From Halioxenophilus aromaticivorans (GTDB lineage: Bacteria > Pseudomonadota > Gammaproteobacteria > Pseudomonadales > Cellvibrionaceae): a stretch of 64,000 nucleotides of DNA. The position numbers and the translations under genes were made by a program. Every line of letters begins with the position of its first letter. Position 1 is the first letter of the stretch. The notes beneath the pieces were generated by a model. That model was not told the origin of the DNA. It was given only the letters and a program-made list of their open reading frames with translations, and searched no databases. Shown here piece after piece: positions 54,776 through 62,944 of the stretch. The stretch lies in assembly GCF_042850945.1 (NCBI RefSeq), contig NZ_AP031496.1, positions 3,658,001 to 3,722,000 on the forward strand. Reading direction: 5' to 3'.

Positions 54776-55284
54776 AAAATAGGGTATCTCCTACTACCGT
54801 CGTGCTAAATCCTGAATCCGTTCAGCGTCGACACCGATAAACGGGGTGGTACATCAGGCATGATAAAAAGACAGTGCCAATACTGCGCAACCCCACGCAG
54901 ATAATATTAGCGCTATATGAATTGGATTTTGCCGCCATAGACCACTATCAGCAACAAAAACTTACTGCGGCCTGCAACGCACCACGTAAAATAACTTTAG
55001 CCTTCGCCGCCGGCGGCGTCCAACTCGGTACAGCCCTACTTAGAACCGTGGATCAAACCAACGGCTGCTGGGGTGAGATGTCCGCAATCAAAGTATTGAA
55101 TTGAGGCAACGTGGTTGCGGCGAGAGCGAAGCTGCAATGGCATCGCCCTCTTACGACACCCTAAAGCAAGCACAGACTGCAGTAGGCGCCAGCACCTTCG
55201 CTGGTACTGTTAAAACTGCTGCCTCTTAAACCGTGCTTTGGCCCCGTTCGTTGGCCCCTTAGGCCAAGGGCTCGGCTTACATCT
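54776..55284. other. Gap between gpgS and the phosphorylase gene
   Basis: The 509 bases hold no convincing gene. A 76-codon frame with a GTG start at 54874 lacks a ribosome-binding site. TTGGCC-N5-GGCCAA at 55251-55267 is a weak hairpin just after the gpgS stop. The phosphorylase gene may have its own promoter here. Confidence 0.35.
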
Positions 55285-56511
55285 CTACGCGCCGGTAAAC
55301 TCTTTGTGGTCGGCTTCCACTGCTTCTTGCAGCCGCTCAAAAACATCTGGCATGGCGCTGACTACACGGTTCCAGCTGGGAATGAACGGCGTGATGCGTG
55401 GGCTTTCCAGGAAGATTCGTCCGGCTTCCATAATGTTCTCAGAGAACATTTCCACCGATTGTTCTTCGGCGTGAATATCGTGGGTCAGACCATTCATAAT
55501 GGCATCGTTATGATAGGTTTCAACAAAATCCAACGCGATACGGAAGTAAGTGGCCTTAATGCTGCGGAAGGTCTCCGGCGTAAACACCTCACCCTGGGTG
55601 GCCAACTTACGAAACAGAGCCTTGGCAATATCGATGGACATACGCGACAAGCCCGCGGTTTTATCCTCCAGCGATAACTCCTGGTGTTTGTGATCGTAGG
55701 TTTGGGCGATATCCACTTGGCACAAACGGTTGTGGGCGTAGTTGCGATGCATTTCAGATAGCACACCAATCTCTAAGCCCCAGTCGCTGGGAATGCGCAA
55801 ATCGGTTAACACATCGCGGCGGAAGGAAAACTCCCCGGCCAAGGCATAACGAAAGCTGTCCATATAGTCCAAGTATTCTCTGTCACCCAAAACCTTTTTT
55901 AATGCTCGGATTAAAGGGGTTACCAACAAACGACACACCCGGCCATTGATTTTGCCATCGGCAACGCGGGCATAGTAGCCTTTACAGAACTCGTAGTTGA
56001 AGAACGGATTAGCCACGGGGTAGATCAAACGTGCCAGCAGCTCCCGGGTATAGGTGACAATGTCGCAATCGTGCAAAGCGATGGATTCGGCGTTGGTGGC
56101 TGCTAGTACATAGCCCACGCAGTACCATACGTTACAGCCTTTACCCAACTCCTCCGGTGCCAAACCTAAACTGCGCAGCTCAGCATCCAGGGCCTGTAGA
56201 CGCGGGCCGTCGTTCCACAAAATACGGTGGTGTTGTGGCAACTCGGCAAAGAAATCCAAGGATCTTTTGTATTGCACGGCATCGGCTCTATCCAAACCAA
56301 TAACGATTTCACCAAGATAGGGAACTTGTTTCAACTCCGATAGGATATTAGGCATCGCCTCACCTTCTAGCTCGGAGTACAAACAAGGAAGGATAAGTGC
56401 CATGGGGCGCTTTTGGCTAAAGCGGGTTAGCTCTGCTTCGATTTCTTCCAGGGGGCGCGGCGCCAAATTGTGCAGGGTGGTGACAACGCCATTTTGATGA
56501 AAATCTGCCAT
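55285..56511 (-). CDS. gpgS: Glucosyl-3-phosphoglycerate synthase
   Basis: The 408-residue glycosyltransferase has a GT-A-like nucleotide-sugar domain with the metal-binding DCD at 148-150 in SIALHDCDIVTYTREL. Upstream there is ALILPCLYSEL near 38 and YLGEIVIGLDRAD near 65. RIPSDWGLEIGVLSEM near 255 and HKHQELS follow. It should transfer glucose from an NDP-glucose to 3-phosphoglycerate. TAAGGCAC precedes the ATG. It is followed by the phosphorylase gene and preceded by the phosphatase gene (53-base gap) on the same strand. Confidence 0.9.
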   Translation of the reverse strand: MADFHQNGVVTTLHNLAPRPLEEIEAELTRFSQKRPMALILPCLYSELEGEAMPNILSELKQVPYLGEIVIGLDRADAVQYKRSLDFFAELPQHHRILWNDGPRLQALDAELRSLGLAPEELGKGCNVWYCVGYVLAATNAESIALHDCDIVTYTRELLARLIYPVANPFFNYEFCKGYYARVADGKINGRVCRLLVTPLIRALKKVLGDREYLDYMDSFRYALAGEFSFRRDVLTDLRIPSDWGLEIGVLSEMHRNYAHNRLCQVDIAQTYDHKHQELSLEDKTAGLSRMSIDIAKALFRKLATQGEVFTPETFRSIKATYFRIALDFVETYHNDAIMNGLTHDIHAEEQSVEMFSENIMEAGRIFLESPRITPFIPSWNRVVSAMPDVFERLQEAVEADHKEFTGA

Positions 56512-56564
56512 GATAGTGCCTTAGCGGTTATGCTCTTTAAACTGTATTACTTAATTGTATTTAG

Positions 56565-57428
56565 TTAATTATGTTGAGTTATTTGGGAATAATCGAATCC
56601 GGGTAGCTCAGCCAACACTTGGCTTACCCCTTCGACCCAGCCCTGTGGTGCGGTGTGCTGAGTGATAATTAATCGTTCTTGGTTACGCGCGCTGGTGGGT
56701 AACTGTGGGGGTGGATTGGTTGGTGAACGAACGATGATTGGGTAATCCGCGGTGGCCAACATGGCCACATCGTTACCACCATCACCCAACGCCACCGTGG
56801 TCACCTTGGCTTGCCATTGATCGCTATAACACTGTGCCAGCCATTGCAGCGCTTTGCCCTTATCGGTGGCGCCTGAAACGTGAACGAAGCGCCCCCCCAC
56901 AAGGGTGTTGCCGCCCAGTTCGGACACCGCCTCGCAAAACCGCTGTAGCGATTGCTCAGAGCCCCGCCATTGAACCGGCTCACCAAAATGGCGATCTGCC
57001 GATTGCCGTGCCTGCTCCTCTGGCAAGCCAGTGGCCTTCATAATGCCGTCTACGCCCAGGTCGGTAAAGGTTATGAATTCGGCTTGTAATTCGGTGTCTA
57101 GCCCGGCCAATAACGAGCGCCAGTGCTGACGATCTTGGACAAAAGCCTTGAGCCGAAAATCACCGATGTTAATTAGATCGGAGGGCATCTGGCTAAAATA
57201 ACCTTTGGGGATATAAACCCCTGCGCCGTTTTCGCAGATAAATGGGTGCTGATTGTTGAGTTCACGCCGCAGCTGCTGCAGCTCTGCAAAGGTTTTACTG
57301 GTGGTAGGAATAACCGGCACACCGGTCTGTTGAAGCGATGCTAGCAGCGAATCCGCCGCTTGGTGACTGTAGGTATGGTGGTCCAGGAGCGTACCATCCA
57401 TATCGGTAAAAATGACGACTTTTGTCAT
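56565..57428 (-). CDS. Glucosyl-3-phosphoglycerate / mannosyl-3-phosphoglycerate phosphatase
   Basis: The 287-residue HAD superfamily IIB phosphatase has motif I DMDGTLLD (D9, D11), motif II SKT (TTSKTF) and motif IV ALGDGGNDVAML. FICENGAGVYIP near 78 is typical of the mannosyl-3-phosphoglycerate phosphatase group. It removes the phosphate from glucosyl-3-phosphoglycerate made by the next gene product to yield glucosylglycerate. The pairing with GpgS makes this substrate more likely than the mannosyl form. Confidence 0.88.
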   Translation of the reverse strand: MTKVVIFTDMDGTLLDHHTYSHQAADSLLASLQQTGVPVIPTTSKTFAELQQLRRELNNQHPFICENGAGVYIPKGYFSQMPSDLINIGDFRLKAFVQDRQHWRSLLAGLDTELQAEFITFTDLGVDGIMKATGLPEEQARQSADRHFGEPVQWRGSEQSLQRFCEAVSELGGNTLVGGRFVHVSGATDKGKALQWLAQCYSDQWQAKVTTVALGDGGNDVAMLATADYPIIVRSPTNPPPQLPTSARNQERLIITQHTAPQGWVEGVSQVLAELPGFDYSQITQHN

Positions 57429-57617
57429 ATGCTCTACTATCCACCCTGCGCGACTTAACTTTTAGATAGACGGCTATTGCGCCGCCTTCAGTGTTGGGTC
57501 TTCGGCCGCAACCGGGAAGCCTTAAGTTCCTTGCTGTGGGGCTTATTAAAACAGTTTTTCAATAAAGAACAACCGTTTAGCCCCTACTACAGTGTTATTC
57601 AAGGTTTAAGGTGATAT

Positions 57618-58544
57618 CTACAGGGAATTCTGCAAGGCTACTATGGCGCGCTGGGCATCCATTTCAAACACCACCTGTGCCCTGGCCGGTAGGGTGTTCA
57701 ATGTGTGATCAGTCACCCGCTGGTAGTACTGAATAAAGCGGCGTATTTGTTGCGGGCTCATAATTTGATCACCTGCCCTACCGCGCTGATGGGGCTTTAA
57801 CGATGCCAGCAACTTCTCCTCCTGCTCCAATCGCCAACGATACACGCAGTCAAACGACGGCGCTTTGAGCATGATCCAGTGGTTGAATCTGGCAAAGAAT
57901 TCGGCGTATTCATGGCTCAATTTATGGTTCACGAATTTCCGCCACTGACCAGTTCGATCCTCAAACTCTTCCAAGTCATTAACCGGCACAAAGAGGTCGT
58001 CCTCTTCCTGGGGTTGCGCCCCCATGCACCAGCCTTCAATAATAATGATATCTACCGGCGGCGTTATCACATCCCATTGGGATTCTGGCGCGCGATCATC
58101 GATGGATTTATCAAAACGCGGAATCTTAACTGGCTTATCGCCGGCAATTAATGCGTCCAATACGTCGTTGGCCAGGGCCATATCGTGGGTGCCGGGCACA
58201 CCCCGTGTACGCAATAAAGAATGGGTGTTTTCCGCCAGTTTTTTACGTTCGACCACTGTTAAATAAAAATCATCAATGGAAATAGCGATGGCGGATTTGT
58301 GGTGGGTTGCTTGAAAATACGCAACAGCCAACGCGGCCAGCGTGCTTTTACCGGAACCCTGACAACCATTAATACCGATAATTAATGGCCCCGCCTGGGT
58401 ATCATGCCGCTGGGCCAATTTAGCCAACACGGGGATAAACCAACGCTCGGCAATCGCACGGTAGGTTTCGGGTAATTTTTGTTGGATTAAAAAATCAGTA
58501 AGGACGTTGTCTAGTTCGTTGTAACTCACCGTTTGCAATACCAT
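57618..58544 (-). CDS. D-glycerate 3-kinase (plant GLYK-like, P-loop kinase)
   Basis: The 308-residue kinase has the Walker A loop GCQGSGKST at 60-68, SIDDFYLT near 95, RGVPGTHD near 118 and IIIIEGWCMGA near 170. This is the pattern of plant-type glycerate 3-kinases. It should convert D-glycerate and ATP to 3-phosphoglycerate, the acceptor used by GpgS. AAAGAGG precedes the ATG. It is the first gene of the glucosylglycerate cluster on this strand, 189 bases before the phosphatase gene. Confidence 0.87.
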   Translation of the reverse strand: MVLQTVSYNELDNVLTDFLIQQKLPETYRAIAERWFIPVLAKLAQRHDTQAGPLIIGINGCQGSGKSTLAALAVAYFQATHHKSAIAISIDDFYLTVVERKKLAENTHSLLRTRGVPGTHDMALANDVLDALIAGDKPVKIPRFDKSIDDRAPESQWDVITPPVDIIIIEGWCMGAQPQEEDDLFVPVNDLEEFEDRTGQWRKFVNHKLSHEYAEFFARFNHWIMLKAPSFDCVYRWRLEQEEKLLASLKPHQRGRAGDQIMSPQQIRRFIQYYQRVTDHTLNTLPARAQVVFEMDAQRAIVALQNSL

Positions 58545-59851
58545 AGCCTCTTTCTTTCTAGCTCAGGCTCACGCCGATTATCCGCGCAAGAATGAACACA
58601 TTTTGTGAAACATCTGGTTGAGTAAAAATCAGTGTTTCTGTACGTTCTTGGTGCAGTGTTACCCACCCAGTTATTATTGTTAGCTGCCGGCTAAACTTGC
58701 GCTACCAGAGATTAATTCCAATAACGAACACACCAGCCAGAACTGCCAGCAAAGCAATAGACGACTCTATAAAAGTACTGAGACGCAGAGCAAATTGACA
58801 GCGAAGGTCTCGGTAGATTCCACAGTGTGCCGACTTTAACCATTGGCGCCATTGGCGTTGCTATCCATTGGCGTTGCTATCGGGCGATAGCCAACCATCT
58901 ACCCTATCTTTATAGCAACGTTGCGTGCGTAGGTATCTCTGCAGATTCCATGCCTAAGGCATGATGTACCGTTCATCATTACACTTTTGTGAGTATGACT
59001 GACCTGTTAGCAATTTGAGCCGCGCGTCAATTGACAATAGACGTAACGAATAACCACGTTATAGCTGCGGCAAGTATAGCGCACCAACAAAGCTTTACCG
59101 GCGAGCAGAGCGAACCCTTGGCAAGCGAGTGGCATTTATTGAAACAAGGGGTAATAGCAGAACGGAAAAGGGGAAAAAAGGGGGCCAGTGCACAGCCCCT
59201 TAAGAGCAAGCTTCATGAGAGAATACCCAATAAGGTTTAACTTACGGGTACCGGTGTAATTAGCACAGGCTATGCCAAATGGTCTATTTTTGACGCCACC
59301 ACTATCACATACGATCAATCTCAGCTCCAAACCGCGCCAACAGCGACCAAACGGTTGAAAGTTGTTCTAACAAATGTTCACTTTATAGAAATTTTTAAGC
59401 TGCGTTAGCCAAGCTCATTGGCGACTATTGAATGGCCTAGACTAAAACTGTGCTTAGCGAATTTATCTGCACCAATAGAAGGCGCAATTACCGCCGGGGA
59501 ATTTTAAAGCCTAACCGAGCCAATTGAACCGAATTTAGCTAGCCTAGGCGTAAGACGGTGCATTATTAATTTACGCGCCCCAAAAGCGGACTCGTGAGAA
59601 CGAAACTTGCTGTTAGAAGTAATCTGTTCGTTAATGGATTAGTGTCTGAAATCTCTCCTTTGCTAACTGATCACTGAGGCAGCGTATAGTGTCAGTATTA
59701 GTACCAGCGCCTACCTCTTGCGGGTTATGCGCTTGCGGGATAGGAAATTGTGTTACTTAAAGGCCATTAACGATTGGTGGTATTTAATTCGACCAAAGGC
59801 ACGGATGCTGTTCAGAATGAGAAAGCGAGTTACCCCTTTAAAAGGACAATC
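58545..59851. other. 1.3-kb non-coding region upstream of the glucosylglycerate and purine genes
   Basis: No ORF here has a start with a good ribosome-binding site. The frames in both directions at 59027-59330 lack homology I recognise. Features include a 16-bp tandem duplication at 58849-58880, an inverted repeat with 58912-58920, and a small palindrome CATGCC-TAA-GGCATG at 58949-58963. AT-rich stretches near 59380-59420 lead into the purine permease gene. Promoters for both divergent gene groups must be here. Confidence 0.4.
58840..58880. repeat. Perfect 16-bp tandem duplication with a preceding partial copy
   Basis: CCATTGGCGTTGCTAT occurs twice in tandem (58849-58864, 58865-58880), preceded by the first nine bases (58840-58848). 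An inverted copy, ATAGCAACG, at 58912-58920 can pair with CGTTGCTAT at 58872-58880 across 31 bases. A nested GCTATC-GGGC-GATAGC hairpin begins at 58876. Confidence 0.7.
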
Positions 59852-61231
59852 ATGCGCCATTTGATTTTTGGCTTAAACGATAAGCCCACCCCAGGATTGG
59901 CCTTTACCGCCGCATTGCAACACGTTCTCGCCAGCTTTGTTGGCATCATTACCCCCACCTTGGTCATAGGCAACGCAACGGGCCTGCACAATGAAATACC
60001 CTATTTATTAAGCATGGCCCTGCTAGTATCAGGCATCGCCACGTTTATTCAGGTAAAAAAAATAGGCCCGCTGGGCGCCGGCATGATCGCCGTGCAAGGC
60101 ACTAGCTTTGCTTTTTTAGGTGCCCTACTGACCGCCGGTGGCTTGGTTAAAAGTCGCGGTGGTAGCCCAGAGCAGATCATGGCCATGATGGTGGGCATCT
60201 GTTTTATAGGAGCCTTTGTGGAGTTATTAGTCAGCCAATTTATTCATCGGCTGAAAGCTATTATCAATCCCACCGTGACCGGTGTCGTTATTATTACTAT
60301 CGGTGTTTCATTGATAAAGGTCGGCATGACGGACCTCGCCGGCGGCTTTGGTGCCGAGCAATTTGGCAGCCCCAATTACCTAATGATCGGCCTGTGTGTA
60401 CTGGGCCTCATTATTATTTTAAGCACGTTCAAAAACCCCTGGTTGCGGCTATCGGCCATTTTAATTGGTATGTTGGTGGGCTCATTGGCCGGCTATGGCC
60501 TGGGCATTTTTGAGCCTAAAGACTTGCCAGACTTGCCGCTAATTGCCATACCTCAACCCTTTAAATACGGCTTCGATTTTGACTGGCAATTGTTTATTCC
60601 GGTGGCTTTTATTTACTTCTTAACGGCCATCGAAACCAGCGGCGACCTTACTGCTGTAAGTTATTTTTGTGGCTTGCCCGTAAAAGGAAGTAGCTATTTG
60701 GCGCGCATTAAAGGCGGTGTGATGGCTGATGGCTTCAACTCAATGCTGGCGGCGGTTTTTAACACTTTTCCCAACACCACCTTCGGCCAAAATAACGCGG
60801 TTATCCAGATGACCGGCGTTGCCAGCCGCTACGTGGGGTTTTATATCGCCGGCATTTTGGTACTACTGGGCTTGTTTCCCATCATCGGTGCGGCGCTGCA
60901 ACTGATCCCCAAACCGGTTTTGGGCGGCGCCACTTTAGTGATGTTTGGCACCGTGGCTGTGGCCGGGGTCAACGTATTAACCCACGAGCCATTGGACCGC
61001 CGCCGCACCGTCATTGTCGCCGCCTCCCTGGGCTTGGGCCTGGGTAGTATGATGGTGCCGGAGCTACTGCAACACACCCCATCGCTATTGCAGGTGGCGT
61101 TTTCATCCCCCGTGGCGGTGGCGGGAATGACAGCCATTGTGCTGTCGCTGATGATTAGACCCGATGCAGCCGATCAAACCAGCGAGCAAAACAGCGCCCA
61201 AGCTGACACAATAGCCAACCAAGAATCTTAA
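59852..61231 (+). CDS. NCS2 nucleobase:cation symporter, xanthine/uric acid (XanP/XanQ) type
   Basis: The 459-residue protein has 14 predicted membrane segments of the UraA/UapA fold. LQHVLASFVGIITP in helix 1 (QH motif) and the helix-10 motif FGQNNAVIQMTGVASRYVG fit xanthine/urate permeases rather than uracil permeases. It should import purine bases with H+. The start at 59852 has AAAGGAC upstream; 26 upstream in-frame codons are excluded. The deaminase gene starts 25 bases after its stop, so they form one operon for purine use. Confidence 0.9.
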   Translation: MRHLIFGLNDKPTPGLAFTAALQHVLASFVGIITPTLVIGNATGLHNEIPYLLSMALLVSGIATFIQVKKIGPLGAGMIAVQGTSFAFLGALLTAGGLVKSRGGSPEQIMAMMVGICFIGAFVELLVSQFIHRLKAIINPTVTGVVIITIGVSLIKVGMTDLAGGFGAEQFGSPNYLMIGLCVLGLIIILSTFKNPWLRLSAILIGMLVGSLAGYGLGIFEPKDLPDLPLIAIPQPFKYGFDFDWQLFIPVAFIYFLTAIETSGDLTAVSYFCGLPVKGSSYLARIKGGVMADGFNSMLAAVFNTFPNTTFGQNNAVIQMTGVASRYVGFYIAGILVLLGLFPIIGAALQLIPKPVLGGATLVMFGTVAVAGVNVLTHEPLDRRRTVIVAASLGLGLGSMMVPELLQHTPSLLQVAFSSPVAVAGMTAIVLSLMIRPDAADQTSEQNSAQADTIANQES

Positions 61232-61255
61232 ACCGCTGACTACCGCAGGCCCACA

Positions 61256-62611
61256 ATGACCACCAACCTCTGGCTTAAGAACGCCGACGCCATCTTTACC
61301 GCCTGCGATCAGCCCGCCAGCGGGCTTGTTATTGCCGACGGAAAAATCAGCCAAGTATTGACCCCTGGTCAATCGCCCACAGTGCAGATCCATCAACAGG
61401 TCGATCTCTCAGGCTGTGTGGTAACGCCAGGGCTAATCAATACACACCATCATTTTTATCAAACGTTGACACGCTGCCTACCCCAGGCTATCAACAAACC
61501 GCTATTTCCCTGGCTACAAACGCTTTACCAAGTGTGGCAGCACATTACGCCAGAGATGTTAGCCACCGCGAGCCAACTGGCGGCCTTGGAATTAATGTCC
61601 TCCGGAGCCACCACATTGGGCGACCACCATTACGTGTTCTCCCAACAACTGGCCGGAGCCATGGACGTACAGGTAAGCGCACTGAAGGAGCTTGGTGCTC
61701 GTTTGCAACTGACGCGCGGCTCCATGAGCCTGGGCGAAAGCCAGGGTGGCCTTCCGCCGGACAGCGTCATTCAAGACGAACAAAGCATTTTGGACGACTG
61801 CCAGCGCGTCATAGCGCAGTATCACCAGCCCGGCCCAGGCGCCATGGTGCAGGTGGCCCTGGCACCCTGCTCGCCCTTTTCGGTAACCCAGGAGTTAATG
61901 CAGGCCACCGCTAAGCTGGCTGAGCAATCTAATGTACTTACTCACACCCACCTGGCTGAAACCGAAGACGAAAACGACTTTTGCCTCCGCCAATATGGGC
62001 TACGCCCGTTAGATTACCTAGAGCAATGCGGCTGGCTGCACAATCGAACCTGGTTGGCCCACGGCATTCACTTTTCCGATACTGAGATCAAACGTCTGGG
62101 CGCCGCAGGCGTGGGCATTGCCCACTGCCCCTCTTCCAATATGCTGTTGGCTTCCGGCATTTGCCCCACCCTAGAGTTGCAGCAAGCCGGCTGTGCTATT
62201 GGCTTGGCGGTGGACGGTTCTGCCTCCAACGATTGCTCCAATATGATTCAAGAAGCGCGGCAATCCCTTTTGCAGCAGCGGCTGCGCTACGGTGCCGAAA
62301 AAATCACCGCAGAAACCGTGCTTGGGTTTGCCACCACCGGCGGCACCAAACTGTACCAGCGTAACGACATAGGCACGCTAGAAGTTGGTAAACAGGCGGA
62401 CCTAGCCATATTTAAGTTGGACGAAATGCGTTTCTCCGGCGCCGGTGACCCCATTGCCGCCCTGGTTACCTGCGGTGCCCATCAAGTGGATCGCTTAATG
62501 GTCGCCGGCCAGTGGCAAATCATTGATGGTGAGCACTGCACCATGGACAAGCAGGCATTGATCGCCAAGCACCAAGAGCTGGCAGAATCATTGCGCCGCC
62601 TGGCGAGCTAG
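61256..62611 (+). CDS. 8-oxoguanine deaminase-like amidohydrolase (ATZ/TRZ family)
   Basis: The 451-residue metal-dependent hydrolase has NTHHHFYQTLTR (H64, H66), THTHLAETEDEN (His), LAHGIHF (His) and VDGSASND (Asp). The order and spacing are those of the ATZ/TRZ group, and the NTHHHFYQT plus VDGSASND combination is typical of 8-oxoguanine deaminases. The product would be uric acid. It follows the purine permease gene (25-base gap). Guanine or another aminopurine remains possible as substrate. Confidence 0.85.
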   Translation: MTTNLWLKNADAIFTACDQPASGLVIADGKISQVLTPGQSPTVQIHQQVDLSGCVVTPGLINTHHHFYQTLTRCLPQAINKPLFPWLQTLYQVWQHITPEMLATASQLAALELMSSGATTLGDHHYVFSQQLAGAMDVQVSALKELGARLQLTRGSMSLGESQGGLPPDSVIQDEQSILDDCQRVIAQYHQPGPGAMVQVALAPCSPFSVTQELMQATAKLAEQSNVLTHTHLAETEDENDFCLRQYGLRPLDYLEQCGWLHNRTWLAHGIHFSDTEIKRLGAAGVGIAHCPSSNMLLASGICPTLELQQAGCAIGLAVDGSASNDCSNMIQEARQSLLQQRLRYGAEKITAETVLGFATTGGTKLYQRNDIGTLEVGKQADLAIFKLDEMRFSGAGDPIAALVTCGAHQVDRLMVAGQWQIIDGEHCTMDKQALIAKHQELAESLRRLAS

Positions 62612-62625
62612 CCTGGGTTTGGATT

Positions 62626-62646
62626 GAGGGGTTTCCCAAGCCCCTC
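62626..62646 (+). terminator. Hairpin after the purine operon
   Basis: GAGGGGTTT and AAGCCCCTC form a nine-bp stem with one G-T pair and a three-base loop, 15 bases after the deaminase stop. No T-tract follows (GTCACACC), so this is a candidate terminator only. Confidence 0.5.
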
Positions 62647-62944
62647 GTCACACCTGCGATTTCAACCGTATTTTTCGACTCAACCGTGCCAAGCGCGGCG
62701 CACTATCATACGCAAAAATCCTATATATTCGGTGTTATACGCCAAGTTAGCCGCCGTTATAGGTGTTAAGACTCAGGCACTGCGCCGAACCATCGCATAA
62801 GCTGACCAAACAGACAGGTTACTGGCATTAATCCTGCTATCCGTGTTTACAACATCCTGCCATTGCGTCGGTTACATTTACTAATTACACACCACCAAAG
62901 CAGCAGCACAGAAGATTATTAGGTTTACTTTTAGGGAGAGTTCC
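62647..62944. other. Upstream region of the last TBDR gene
   Basis: About 300 bases hold no gene. It contains the promoter region of the receptor gene, whose start at 62945 is preceded by GGGAGAG. I cannot place -35/-10 elements with confidence. Confidence 0.35.

Noticed and set aside
54874..55104. 76-codon frame with GTG start between gpgS and the phosphorylase gene
   Set aside because: There is no ribosome-binding site and no recognisable domain, and it lies on the strand opposite to the cluster.
59027..59330. Overlapping short frames on both strands, possibly a transposase remnant
   Set aside because: None resembles a known transposase, and no inverted-repeat ends or target duplication are visible.
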